A DNA stretch of 47,539 nucleotides from an uncultured Clostridia bacterium (lineage in GTDB: Bacteria > Bacillota > Clostridia > TANB77 > UBA1234). The stretch spans positions 1-47,539 of the forward strand of contig CANQBB010000006.1 of the NCBI GenBank assembly GCA_947588905.1. The letters are read 5' to 3'. This document shows, piece by piece, positions 35,592 through 44,850 of this stretch. Position 1 is the stretch's first letter. Each line of letters begins with the position of its first letter. Position numbers and translations under genes: made by a program. A model generated the notes under the pieces. The model saw nothing but the letters and a program-made list of their open reading frames with translations. It did not search any database and was not told the origin of the DNA.

Positions 35592-36902
35592 ATGAAAAGA
35601 GTAGATTTTATTAAAATGGGTTTTAAAAACCTTTGGCGTAGAAAACTTAGAACTATTCTTACCATAATGGGTGTTGTTATAGGTACTTTTTCAATTGTAA
35701 TAATGGTGTCTCTTGGTATTGGTATGACTGAAGGATATAAAGAGGAAATGGCACAGTGGGGAAACCTAACTAAAATTACTGTATCAAGATACAATTATGT
35801 ATATGATGAAGAATCTGGAATGGGTGCTTCTAAGCAACAAGAGCTTGATGAAGCTTTAATTACTAAAATTAAAGCAATGGAACATGTCAGAGCTGTTACA
35901 CCTATTATATCAGTTAGTGCAACATTGAAAGCTGGAAAATATCAAAGTTATATTGGCATAACAGGAATCGATTCGGATACATTGCAATATTTTGATGCAC
36001 CTGAAATAGTTTCTGGTGAAGGACTTTCAAAGGATAATCCTACTGCAATTTTATTTGGTGCAGAATCATATAGTTTTTACAATCCAAATGGAAATTCAGG
36101 AGTAATTATTATGGGTGGTGGAGGTAGAAATAATTCACCAGTAGATATAATGAATGATGATGTCAAAATTACTTTTGATAATACATGGGATGACTCTAAA
36201 AAGCCTAAATATACAAAATTAAATGTAGCTGGAATTATGGCAGAAACTTCTAATGAATTTTCATGGAATGCTTATGCTGATATTGATCAGGTTATTACAT
36301 GGTATAAAGATATTCAAAAGAAAAATGGTAAGAAAGTTCAAGATATAAATTATGAATCTGTATGGGTTAGTGTTGACAATGTAGATAATGTTAGTGCAGT
36401 GCAAAGCCAGATTGAAGATTTGGGTTATAGGGCATATAGTATGGCTGATGATTTAGACTCGGTAAAAGAAGTATCAAATATGTTACAGCTAATTCTTGGT
36501 GGAATAGGAGCTGTTTCACTTTTAGTTTCTGCCATTGGTATAGCCAATACTATGATAATGTCAATATATGAAAGAACAAAAGAAATTGGTGTAATGAAAG
36601 TTCTTGGATGCTTGGTAACAGATATTAGAAAAATATTTTTGTTTGAAGCAACAATAATTGGTTTTTGCGGTGGAATGGTAGGGATAGCTTTAAGTTATAT
36701 TGCATCACATGTACTTAATAAATATGCACCTGAAATTGGTGCAATGATTGGTATGGAAGCAACATCAACAATTTCTTTAATACCACCTTGGCTAGCTATT
36801 GCAGCTGTATTATTTGCTATGTTTGTGGGTATTGTTTCAGGATTATATCCAGCAAGAAAAGCAACTAAGATTAAACCTTTAGAAGCAATAAGAAGTGAAT
36901 AA
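35592..36902 (+). CDS. MacB/FtsX-type ABC transporter permease
   Basis: A 436-residue permease: helix 1 at residues about 18-42, a 230-residue extracellular MacB_PCD domain, then three C-terminal FtsX helices starting LILGGIGAVSLLVSAIGIAN, with the coupling segment MIMSIYERTKEIGVMKVLGC and ending GLYPARKATKIKPLEAIRSE. Together with the ATPase it forms an MacAB-like mechanotransmission exporter. It lacks a MacA-type gene; the CARDB protein sits in that position. Confidence 0.92.
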   Translation: MKRVDFIKMGFKNLWRRKLRTILTIMGVVIGTFSIVIMVSLGIGMTEGYKEEMAQWGNLTKITVSRYNYVYDEESGMGASKQQELDEALITKIKAMEHVRAVTPIISVSATLKAGKYQSYIGITGIDSDTLQYFDAPEIVSGEGLSKDNPTAILFGAESYSFYNPNGNSGVIIMGGGGRNNSPVDIMNDDVKITFDNTWDDSKKPKYTKLNVAGIMAETSNEFSWNAYADIDQVITWYKDIQKKNGKKVQDINYESVWVSVDNVDNVSAVQSQIEDLGYRAYSMADDLDSVKEVSNMLQLILGGIGAVSLLVSAIGIANTMIMSIYERTKEIGVMKVLGCLVTDIRKIFLFEATIIGFCGGMVGIALSYIASHVLNKYAPEIGAMIGMEATSTISLIPPWLAIAAVLFAMFVGIVSGLYPARKATKIKPLEAIRSE

Positions 36903-36915
36903 AAGATTATATTTT

Positions 36916-36997
36916 ATAGAGCAATTTTATCAATTTATATAAAACTAAAAAAATTAAAATTTTTTAGTTTTATATAAAGAAAATAGAATTGCTCTAT
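36916..36997. terminator. Large nested terminator hairpin
   Basis: The outer arms ATAGAGCAATT/AATTGCTCTAT enclose a perfect inner stem of 19 bp (TTTATATAAAACTAAAAAA with its complement). It is much longer than the other terminators and nearly symmetrical. Confidence 0.8.
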
Positions 36998-37088
36998 TTA
37001 TTGATAATAAAAATAAAAACTTGCATTTTAATACTTGTTGCTATAAGATATTATTGTACAAAAGATTTATAAATGAGGTGATATCTAA

Positions 37089-39467
37089 GTGGCTAGAAAG
37101 AAGAAAAAGACTAAAGAGATAAATGTTGATTTGACGTCAGTTTTATTGATTATTATTGGAATAATATTGGCGATAATTGTATATAGTAATGATTTAGGAT
37201 CTATAGGTGGATTTATTAAATATGGATTATTAGGTGGTTTCTTTGGAAAAGTTGCGATGATTATTCCTATTGCCCTAATTGTTTTTGGAATATATATTAT
37301 TTTTAGAGATTATTCTAGATTTAAACTTAAAGCATTTCAAGTAATTATTTTAGCTATTTCTATTGCAGCTATATTTACATTAGTAGAAAGAAATGAAATT
37401 ATACCTCAAGGTACTGAAGGCTTTATGTCATATATATCTGCTTTTTATGAAGCTGGTGCTGGTGGTGTTGGAGAAAATCAAGAAATAATTGGAGGAGGAA
37501 TTTTAGGAGGCATTATTGCTGTTCCTTTATATTTAGGATTTAATAAATACGTTGCTTATGCAATTTTAATTAGTGTTGTAGTAATTATAACGATGTTTAT
37601 TACTGGTATAACATTATCTTCAATTATAATCGCATTAAAAGAAACAATTGAAGATATGATAGAAACAACCAAAAATGAATATAAAGAAAATGCTAAAAAT
37701 ATTAAAGCAAAAAGAGAATCACAAAAACAAAGTAAATTTCAACAATTTGAAGAACAAACCGAAGATGTCTCTGATGCAGATCAATTAGCATTTGAACTTG
37801 AAGATGATGAAGATTATGAAGAAGATGAAGAGGAGGAGTTAGACGAAGAATATGAAGAAGAACCTGAGACTCCTGCTAAAAAGAATATAAGAAAATTATT
37901 GAAGAAACAAAAAGAAAAAGAAGAAGAAGAGGAAGAAGAAACTGATGATGAAGAATTAGACTTAGAGCATGGAACTATTGAAGAATATGAAGAATATGAA
38001 TATAATTTTCCTCCTATTAGTTTATTAAATGAACCTAGAAAATCTGGAAGAGATTATAGTACAAAAGAATTAAAAGAAGTAGCAATTAAATTGCAAAAGA
38101 CATTAGAAAGTTTTGGAGTTGATGCTAAAGTTACTAATGTTACAAGAGGACCAACTGTTACTAGATATGAATTACAACCAAATGTAGGTGTTAAGGTTAG
38201 TAAGATCTTAAGATTATCTGATGATTTAGCCCTTAATTTAGCTGCAAAATCTATTAGAATTGAAGCTCCAATTCCAGGAAAATCTGCTGTTGGAATTGAA
38301 GTTCCAAATAAATCTACAGATTCAGTTTTACTTAGAGAAATTCTTGAATCTGATGCATTTATTGATGCAAAATCTAAACTTACTTTTGCTTTAGGAAAAA
38401 GTATTGAAGGTGAAGCTTGTGTTGGTGATATTGCAAAAATGCCTCACATGTTAATAGCTGGTAGTACTGGTTCTGGTAAGAGTGTATGTATAAATTCAAT
38501 TATAATGAGTATATTATACAAAGCTGATCCAAGTGAAGTTAAGCTAATAATGGTAGATCCAAAAGTTGTTGAACTTTGTGTATATAATGGAATACCACAT
38601 TTGTTAATTCCTGTTGTTACAGACCCTAAAAAAGCTGCTGGTGCATTAAATTGGGCTGTACAAGAAATGGAAAATAGATATCAATTATTTGCAAGTAAGG
38701 GTGTAAGAGATATTAGGGGATATAATGAGCTTCTTAGAACTGAAGGAGAGGAAGGAATATTACCTCAAATTGTTATAGTTATAGACGAGCTTGCTGATTT
38801 AATGATGGTTGCATCAAATGAAGTTGAAGATGCTATTTGTAGAATTGCCCAAAAAGCACGTGCTGCTGGAATGCATTTGATTATCGCAACGCAAAGACCT
38901 TCTGTAGATGTTATCACTGGTATTATCAAAGCAAATATTCCATCAAGAATTGCATTTACTGTTTCATCTCAAATTGATTCAAGAACTATTCTTGATATGG
39001 CTGGTGCAGAAAAGCTTCTTGGAAAAGGAGATATGCTTTACTATCCAGTTGGAGAAGCTAAACCGATTAGAATTCAAGGTGCATTTGTATCAGATGCAGA
39101 GATAGAAAGTGTGATTGAATATATTAAAAATAATAATGAAGTTAGATATAATGAAAGCGTGATAGAAAGTTTAGAAAAAGCAAATACTCCACCAGTTTCT
39201 ACTGATGAAGAAGACGATTGTGATGAATTTTTAATGGAAGCAATTGAGCTTGCAATAAATATGGGACAAATTTCTGCATCTATGATTCAAAGAAAATTTA
39301 AGGTTGGATATGCTAGAGCTGGTAGAATTGTAGATCAAATGGAAGAGAGAGGAATTATATCTGGACATCAAGGTTCAAAGCCTAGACAAGTACTTATTTC
39401 AAAAGAAGAGTGGGAAGAAATGCAAGAGCAAGGTGAAGAAGAATTTGTTGAGGAAGAGGAAGAATAA
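37089..39467 (+). CDS. ftsK: FtsK/SpoIIIE-family DNA translocase
   Basis: The start is GTG 37089 after GAGGTG. The 792-residue protein has four membrane helices (about 16-34, 53-75, 85-100, 150-187), a Lys/Glu-rich linker with a long acidic stretch (about 232-300), then the motor: Walker [12 protein letters not shown] at about 457-467, [18 protein letters not shown], Walker [14 protein letters not shown] and [14 protein letters not shown]. The gamma winged helix (about 715-775, [20 protein letters not shown]) reads KOPS/SRS-type sequences. It pumps DNA across the division or sporulation septum. The tail is acidic. Confidence 0.96.
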   Translation: MARKKKKTKEINVDLTSVLLIIIGIILAIIVYSNDLGSIGGFIKYGLLGGFFGKVAMIIPIALIVFGIYIIFRDYSRFKLKAFQVIILAISIAAIFTLVERNEIIPQGTEGFMSYISAFYEAGAGGVGENQEIIGGGILGGIIAVPLYLGFNKYVAYAILISVVVIITMFITGITLSSIIIALKETIEDMIETTKNEYKENAKNIKAKRESQKQSKFQQFEEQTEDVSDADQLAFELEDDEDYEEDEEEELDEEYEEEPETPAKKNIRKLLKKQKEKEEEEEEETDDEELDLEHGTIEEYEEYEYNFPPISLLNEPRKSGRDYSTKELKEVAIKLQKTLESFGVDAKVTNVTRGPTVTRYELQPNVGVKVSKILRLSDDLALNLAAKSIRIEAPIPGKSAVGIEVPNKSTDSVLLREILESDAFIDAKSKLTFALGKSIEGEACVGDIAKMPHMLIAGSTGSGKSVCINSIIMSILYKADPSEVKLIMVDPKVVELCVYNGIPHLLIPVVTDPKKAAGALNWAVQEMENRYQLFASKGVRDIRGYNELLRTEGEEGILPQIVIVIDELADLMMVASNEVEDAICRIAQKARAAGMHLIIATQRPSVDVITGIIKANIPSRIAFTVSSQIDSRTILDMAGAEKLLGKGDMLYYPVGEAKPIRIQGAFVSDAEIESVIEYIKNNNEVRYNESVIESLEKANTPPVSTDEEDDCDEFLMEAIELAINMGQISASMIQRKFKVGYARAGRIVDQMEERGIISGHQGSKPRQVLISKEEWEEMQEQGEEEFVEEEEE

Positions 39468-39491
39468 AATTTTTACAAAGGAGGATTTATT

Positions 39492-41133
39492 TTGAAAATA
39501 ACTTTTTTTGGTGCTACAAGAACCGTTACTGGTTCAAATATTTTGGTTGAAACAAATGATAAAAAATTTATTTTAGACTGTCGGATTATATCAAGGTCAA
39601 GAAAAAGAAATTATGCTAAATAGTGATCAATTTGTTTTTGATCCAAAGGAAATTGATTTTATGCTATTATCTCATGCACATATTGATCATTCAGGAAGAA
39701 TTCCTAAATTGTATGTTGATGGATATAGAGGACCAATATATGCAACAAAAGCTACTTGTGATTTGTGTACTATTATGCTTCCTGATAGTGGTTACATACA
39801 AGAATCAGAAGTTGAATGGTTAAACAGAAAAAGAAAAAGAGAAGGAAAACATGAAGTACCACCTTTATATACTTATGATGATGCAATCGATTCTCTATCT
39901 CTTTTTGAAAAAGTACAATATAATGAAATAATTCAAATTGATAAAAATATTAAAGTTAGATTTACTGATGCTGGGCATATGCTTGGAAGTAGCATTATTG
40001 AAATATGGGTTAATGAGGATGGAAAAGAACAAAAAATTGTATTTACTGGTGACTTAGGTAATAATGATATACCTCTTTTAAGAGAACCCTCTACAGTTGA
40101 TGATACAGATATTTTAATAATGGAATCTACATATGGTGATAGAATACATGAAAAGAAAGAAGATAAGGCTGAAGAATTTTTAAATGTAGTTTCATCTACT
40201 CTTGAAAAAGGTGGTAATGTAATAATTCCATCATTTGCAGTTGGTAGAACACAAGAAATATTATATGAACTTCAAAAGAGTAAACAAAGTGATGATCCAA
40301 ACTTTAGAAGAGAATTTGATGAAGTTATGCATGCACCAGTATATGTAGATAGTCCACTTGCTACATCAGCAACAGAAATATTTTTGAAAAACTTAGATTG
40401 CTTAGATGAATTTGTTCAAGAAGATATTAGAGAAGGAAAACGACCTCTAGAATTTCCTGGACTTAGATTTACTCAATCAGTAGATGAGTCAAAAGAATTA
40501 AATGAAAATGCTAATAAATCAATTATTATTTCTGCAAGTGGTATGTGTGAAGTTGGTAGAATTAAACATCATTTAAAACATAATTTATGGCGTCCAGATA
40601 GTACAATATTATTTGTTGGTTATCAAGCAATTGGAACTCTTGGTAGAAAAATAGTTGATGGAGCTAAAACAGTTAAAATATTTGGAGAAGAAATTGGTGT
40701 TAATGCTAGAATTGAATATATAGAAGCATTTTCTGGTCATGCTGATAAAGAAGGTTTATTAAGATTTGTTGAATCATTTAAAAAGAGACCTAAACAAGTA
40801 TTTTTAGTACATGGTGATGAAAGTGCTCAAAGAAGTTTAGCAAATGATATTAAAGAAAGATTTGATTTACCTGTTGAAATACCTATGCGTGGTGATGTTT
40901 ATGAGGCTGACTTGTATAGAATTTCTAAAGTTGGTGAAATGAAATCTCCTAATGAATATAAATTTGTTAGACTTGAGATTATTCAAAAAATGGAAACTCT
41001 TAGAGATGAACTTGAGGATATGAGCAGAATGGTTAATGATGATTTGAAGAATGAAATTACAGATGAAAGAGCAAACGAAATTGCAGCTAAACTTGCTGAA
41101 CTAGAAAAACAAATTGTAGAAGTTATAAAATAA
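39492..41133 (+). CDS. Metallo-beta-lactamase/beta-CASP RNA-processing nuclease, read through a CGG +1 frameshift
   Basis: The start is TTG 39492, 7 bases after AAGGAGG. The zero frame encodes KITFFGATRTVTGSN and ILDC, then CGG ATT ATA, and stops at 39614. Skipping C39582 gives GACTGT-GGA-TTA and the invariant DCGLYQG, leading into SHAHIDHSGRIPKL (metal site, about residues 60-73). The beta-CASP and C-terminal RNA-specificity motifs (FAVGRTQEILYEL, SASGMCEVGRIKHHL, FSGHADKEGLL) follow. The 1642 bases equal 547 codons plus one base, a 546-residue product. It is a CPSF73/YSH1-like ribonuclease. A start at 39613 would lack the first strands and has no ribosome site. Confidence 0.93.
39582..39585 (+). 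other. CGGA +1 frameshift site 6
   Basis: Context GAC TGT CGG ATT ATA. Skipping C gives Asp-Cys-Gly-Leu-Tyr-Gln-Gly, a hallmark of the family, so the inserted residue should be Gly. Confidence 0.95.
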
Positions 41134-41150
41134 AATTTTAATGTTGTGAA

Positions 41151-41189
41151 AAAACTGAGTTGGATAAATTAGTTCAACTCAGTTTTTTA
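41151..41189. terminator. Bidirectional terminator
   Basis: AAAACTGAGTTG pairs with CAACTCAGTTTT around 12 bases, then TT. It is shared with the convergent holin-like gene. Confidence 0.9.
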
Positions 41190-41196
41190 TTTATAA

Positions 41197-41559
41197 TTAT
41201 TGTCTTCCAGGAACAATGGCTGCTACAATTCCATAGATAATTGCTCCTATAGTAGCTGCTAGCCAACTAATTGAATATCCTGATACAAAAAATTGTGTTA
41301 CATATAAAACACCAATTGCTACTATAAATCCAATTATTCCTTGTCCAAACGTTCCAATGTTTATATTAAATATTGTATTTACTAAGTAATCTAATATTGT
41401 AAGTACAACAGCTGCCAAAAATAATGTCCATGCAGATTCTATTTGAAATCCAGGTGTAAAAAATGCAGTAATGCCTAAAATTATAATAGATGTAACTAGT
41501 CTAGAAATTATACTTCCTAATGTCATATTTTTAGGTGAAATTTTTGTATTATTAGACAT
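41197..41559 (-). CDS. Phage-holin-family (YvlD/4TMS holin) membrane protein
   Basis: The 120-residue protein has four hydrophobic segments (SIIILGITAFFTPGF, LFLAAVVLTILDYLVNTIF, GIIGFIVAIGVLYVTQFFV, WLAATIGAIIYGIVAAIVPG). It matches the holin superfamily IV/YvlD group, which is common in chromosomes and not evidence of a prophage. TAGGAGG precedes the ATG. It is divergent from the DUF421 gene. Confidence 0.8.
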   Translation of the reverse strand: MSNNTKISPKNMTLGSIISRLVTSIIILGITAFFTPGFQIESAWTLFLAAVVLTILDYLVNTIFNINIGTFGQGIIGFIVAIGVLYVTQFFVSGYSISWLAATIGAIIYGIVAAIVPGRQ

Positions 41560-41672
41560 ATTTTAACCTCCTAAAATTTTGTTATATTTATATTATTTAC
41601 AAAAATAATATGTATATACATATTTTGTATATTTTTTAATAAATCTACCAAAAATATTTTTGGAGGTAATGT

Positions 41673-42347
41673 ATGGGAACTATTTTTATAAGAACTTTAA
41701 TTATATATTTTATTGTTTTAATTGCAATTAGATTGATGGGAAAGAGAGAAATAGGTCAATTACAACCATATGAATTAGTTGTAACAATAATGATTGCTGA
41801 TGTTGCAAGCTTACCTATGCAAAATGTTAGTATTCCTCTTACTCAAGGTATTGTTCCAATATTAGGACTTTTATTTGCACAAATTGTTGCATCAATTTTA
41901 AGTTTTAAAAGCAAATTGATACAAAAATATATATCTGGTAAACCAACAATATTAGTTGCTAATGGAAAGATATTAGAACAAAATATGAAGAAACAAAAAT
42001 ATACTCTTGAAACATTATTTGAACAAATTAGAGTATGTGGGTACGGAAGTATATCAGATTTAGACTATGTCATATTAGAAACAAGTGGTCAAATAAGTGT
42101 TATACCTAAAGCAGAAAAAGAACCTGTTACAATTAAAGATATGAAAATACAACCTAAAAAAACAGGTTATACCAGAACACTAATAATAGACGGAGCTTTA
42201 ATTGAAAGTAATTTAATAGAATTAGGCAGAGATAAGAACTGGCTCATGGAACAGCTTAAAAGATTTAATTTAAAAATAAGAGATACTTTAATTTTTACTT
42301 CAGATGAATTAGGAAATGTTTATTGCCAAAAGAAAGGAGAAACATAA
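41673..42347 (+). CDS. DUF421 (YetF-like) membrane protein
   Basis: A 224-residue protein with three N-terminal helices, the family motif MGKREIGQLQPYELVVTIMI, and the cytoplasmic DUF421 domain (PTILVANGKIL, LETLFEQIRVCGYGSISDLD, VILETSGQISVIPK). YetF-family proteins act in the membrane during sporulation, germination or stress; the biochemical role is unclear. It forms a pair with the next gene, 2 bases downstream, the common DUF421-DUF4363 arrangement. Confidence 0.92.
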   Translation: MGTIFIRTLIIYFIVLIAIRLMGKREIGQLQPYELVVTIMIADVASLPMQNVSIPLTQGIVPILGLLFAQIVASILSFKSKLIQKYISGKPTILVANGKILEQNMKKQKYTLETLFEQIRVCGYGSISDLDYVILETSGQISVIPKAEKEPVTIKDMKIQPKKTGYTRTLIIDGALIESNLIELGRDKNWLMEQLKRFNLKIRDTLIFTSDELGNVYCQKKGET

Positions 42348-42349
42348 AG

Positions 42350-42727
42350 ATGAAAGAAACTTTAATTATAATATCAGTATTACTTTTAACATTTGTTCCA
42401 AATATACTTTTTAAAAATTATTTAGAAAAAACTGGAGAAGAAATAATAACTATTCTTGATAGTATGAATGAAGACTTTGAAAACAATAAATCTATTGATG
42501 AAGAAAAAAATAAGAATTTAAAAGAAGATTTTTTAAGTAAAGAAAAAAAGTGGATACTAATAGTGGACCATGAAATTCTAGATGAAATTGAAAGTGAAAT
42601 AGAAACATGTATTGTATCATATAAAGAAAAAGATAAAATGGAATTTGGTATATCATATAATAAAGTATTAAATCATATAAAAGATTTAAAGTTAAGAGAA
42701 GAAATTTCTGTTGAAAATATATTTTAA
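42350..42727 (+). CDS. DUF4363-family protein
   Basis: ATG 42350 follows AAAGGAG; the longer frame starts within the DUF421 gene. The 125-residue protein has a short N-terminal helix (LIIISVLLLTFVPNILF) and an acidic, helical extracytoplasmic part (KKWILIVDHEILDEIESEIE). This matches DUF4363, which accompanies DUF421 in Clostridia. Confidence 0.85.
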   Translation: MKETLIIISVLLLTFVPNILFKNYLEKTGEEIITILDSMNEDFENNKSIDEEKNKNLKEDFLSKEKKWILIVDHEILDEIESEIETCIVSYKEKDKMEFGISYNKVLNHIKDLKLREEISVENIF

Positions 42728-42732
42728 AAAGC

Positions 42733-42761
42733 TTGCAAATTATGTTAATCTATTATATAAT
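42733..42761 (+). promoter_or_regulatory. Promoter of the MBL gene at 42804
   Basis: TTGCAA and TATAAT with 17 bases between. Confidence 0.75.
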
Positions 42762-42803
42762 TCTATAGAATCTATATTTTATATATATAAAGGAGAGGAT
42801 ATT

Positions 42804-44405
42804 ATGTCTAAACCCCGGGTTTATACTACTTTTTTAGGAGCCGCTGGCGATGAAGTAACTGGTTCGTCTACTCTTCTTAAAATTGAGCTTAATGATAAAA
42901 CATATTTCGGTCTTGTTGATGTTGGTGTAGTTCAAGGAAAAAATGAAAATCGAAATTTTGATTATCCTGTTGATTCTTCTAAAATTAATTTTGTCCTTAT
43001 TACACATTCTCATGCTGATCATATGCTTGCTTTGCCTTTGCTTAGAGAATATAAAGGAAAGATATATGGAACGGCAAGTGCATTTGCTCAAGGTAAAGAG
43101 CTTCTTGAAGACTCTGCTTTTCAAAATGAAAATACTGCTGCTGAAGCTATTGGTATTACTACAGAAGTATATAAAAGAATGCTTGCCGAATTAAATGAAC
43201 TAAAAGAAAGAGCAAATCATGAAAACTTAGAACGGTATAATGAGCTTGTAGCACAAACTGAAGAAGTGCAAAGCTATGCTTTATATACAAAACAAGATGT
43301 AGAAAACATTGTAAAGCATTTTTGTCCTGTACAGCCTTATGAAGATATTATGATTAAAGATGGAATATATGCTCGTTTTATACCTTCGACTCATCAAAAT
43401 GGAGCTACTAGCATTGAGCTTTATATCGGTGGATATGGTGAAGATTCAGTCAACATTTCTTTTTCGGGTGATATTGGACCTGGAAATAGCATAATGTATA
43501 AGAATCATCCATATAAGCCTAATAATCTGATTAAGTACTATATTATGGAGTGTTTGCATGGTATAGAAAAACCTGAGCAAACGCAAGAAGAAGCTTATCA
43601 TCAAGTAAGAAAGATTATTATGAATGCTGTAAGGGAAAAGAAGAGGGTAATCTTAGTTGGATTTTCTCTTGATAGAAATTCGCTAATGGTTTATCTTATC
43701 AATAGAATGATTGATGATTACAATCTTTGTGCAAATGTATTTTTTGATTCTCCTTTGGGAACAAAGGAATTGATGCACTATAAGAGTGATTATGCAACTG
43801 GGAAAAGCCTTTGGTTTAAAAATCTTGGGAGAAATCCTTTTGATACTAACGAAATCATTTTTTGCAATAGGTATTTGGAGCATATAGATGTAGTTAGAAG
43901 CTATGAACCTGAAGTAGTTATTACTGCGTCTGCAATGGGATATGGTGGACGAGTAATAGATTATTTTAATCATGATATTCAAAATGATAACGCAATTTTT
44001 GTATTTTTAGGTTGGCTTAATCCTGAATGTCCAAGTAGTATTTTACATAATGCTAATATAGGTGATATTGTAAACATTAATGGTAATCATTATGTAAAGC
44101 ATTGCAAAACATATCAAATTACAGGATTTTCTGCCCACGGTTATTTTCCTGAATTTGAAAGTAGTATTAAAAGATATCCTAAACTCAATGCACTTATTCT
44201 TAATCATGCTGAGCGTGAAACAAAGAAAGTTGTTGTTGAAGAACTTAGTAAAAGTTATGATTTTGAAATGTATTGTCCTGAAATAAGCGATGGAGAAGTG
44301 GATCAAACATTTTATTTGATAACTGGAGAAAAGATGGAGGAAATTGAAGCTATTAAGGGATATGATATTTTCAACGATGTATTACTCATAAGCAAAATAG
44401 ACTGA
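42804..44405 (+). CDS. Metallo-beta-lactamase/beta-CASP-fold hydrolase, divergent
   Basis: ATG 42804 follows AGGAGAGGA. The 533-residue protein starts YTTFLGAAGDEVTGSS and has the metal motif THSHADHM (about residues 67-73), FSGDIGPG, a beta-CASP-like insert with VGFSLDRNSLMVYL, VVITASAMGYGGRV and FSAHG. It is a distant paralogue of the protein at 39492, with Asp-Val-Gly-Val-Val in place of DCGLYQG. Codons are less AT-biased, with TTC, CTC and CGT more common. Two in-frame CGG codons (42816, 43233) are read as Arg: shifting at the first gives a stop within seven codons. It is monocistronic. Confidence 0.85.
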   Translation: MSKPRVYTTFLGAAGDEVTGSSTLLKIELNDKTYFGLVDVGVVQGKNENRNFDYPVDSSKINFVLITHSHADHMLALPLLREYKGKIYGTASAFAQGKELLEDSAFQNENTAAEAIGITTEVYKRMLAELNELKERANHENLERYNELVAQTEEVQSYALYTKQDVENIVKHFCPVQPYEDIMIKDGIYARFIPSTHQNGATSIELYIGGYGEDSVNISFSGDIGPGNSIMYKNHPYKPNNLIKYYIMECLHGIEKPEQTQEEAYHQVRKIIMNAVREKKRVILVGFSLDRNSLMVYLINRMIDDYNLCANVFFDSPLGTKELMHYKSDYATGKSLWFKNLGRNPFDTNEIIFCNRYLEHIDVVRSYEPEVVITASAMGYGGRVIDYFNHDIQNDNAIFVFLGWLNPECPSSILHNANIGDIVNINGNHYVKHCKTYQITGFSAHGYFPEFESSIKRYPKLNALILNHAERETKKVVVEELSKSYDFEMYCPEISDGEVDQTFYLITGEKMEEIEAIKGYDIFNDVLLISKID

Positions 44406-44411
44406 TTTTTG

Positions 44412-44486
44412 AGGTGTTTTCTGGGCTGAAATTAGTGTGAATTTTGACTCACATAATAATTTCAGCCCATAGAAACACCTTTTTTG
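44412..44486 (+). terminator. Large terminator hairpin
   Basis: AGGTGTTTTCTGGGCTGAAA pairs with TTTCAGCCCATAGAAACACCT (one mismatch), extended by ATTA/TAAT, then TTTTTT. It is the last feature of the chromosomal part. Confidence 0.9.
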
Positions 44487-44535
44487 TATATATAAAATAA
44501 GGTTCATTAGATTATAAATAAAGGAGTGAATTAAA

Positions 44536-44733
44536 ATGATTATGAAGGAAAGTTTTTTAGAAAAAACATATCGTGAGAATACAGATAATATAAAATTTGA
44601 GATTTTTTGTAAAAACTTTAAAGAAATTCATGATTTTTTGAAGATTTTTGAAAGAAAATTAGCAAAATTAACTATTTTTAATATTAAGGTAAAAATCGAA
44701 ATTAACTGGAAGGATAGGAGTTGTAGGTTTTAG
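44536..44733 (+). CDS. Small hypothetical protein
   Basis: A 65-residue, Lys-rich, Cys-containing protein (FEIFCKNFKEIHDFLKIFER). AAAGGAG lies at a good distance before the ATG. No family is recognised. It sits between the MBL terminator and the inovirus-like region, and may belong to either. Confidence 0.45.
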   Translation: MIMKESFLEKTYRENTDNIKFEIFCKNFKEIHDFLKIFERKLAKLTIFNIKVKIEINWKDRSCRF

Positions 44734-44818
44734 AAGGGTGTTTTTAGTGAGTTCTAACATTGCACAAAATAAAAGATTTTCGATATGATTTTTTTAAAAA
44801 ACTTTCATTTATAATCAT

Positions 44819-44850
44819 AAAAAAATAGGCTATAAGAGCCTATTTTTTTT
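44819..44850. terminator. Bidirectional terminator
   Basis: AAAAATAGGCT pairs with AGCCTATTTTT around ATAAG, with A and T tracts on both sides. It ends the leftward module of the element. Confidence 0.85.

Noticed and set aside
6371..41133. The six frameshifts as ordinary sequencing or homopolymer errors
   Set aside because: An extra base in a short run can be imagined for some sites (T4 at 6642, GGG at 11625), but removing the C works at all six sites, always at a codon boundary before GGN, and no error of another form is seen. Only raw reads can exclude a systematic artefact.
6371..41133. The six genes as pseudogenes
   Set aside because: Each has exactly one lesion, of the same kind, and otherwise conserved motifs, ribosome sites and normal length. 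Decay would give varied lesions.
6371..41133. TCGG as a DNA-level target, independent of reading frame
   Set aside because: TCGG occurs within intact genes in other frames (for example near 5890, 8224, 16314, 35968 and 36458) with no frame change. Only the in-frame CGG coincides with a break.
41197..41559. Holin-like gene as evidence of a prophage here
   Set aside because: This YvlD-type family is common in chromosomes and the neighbours are ordinary housekeeping genes.
42711..42803. N-terminal extension of the MBL protein
   Set aside because: It contains the gene's promoter and ribosome site; ATG 42804 is the proper start.
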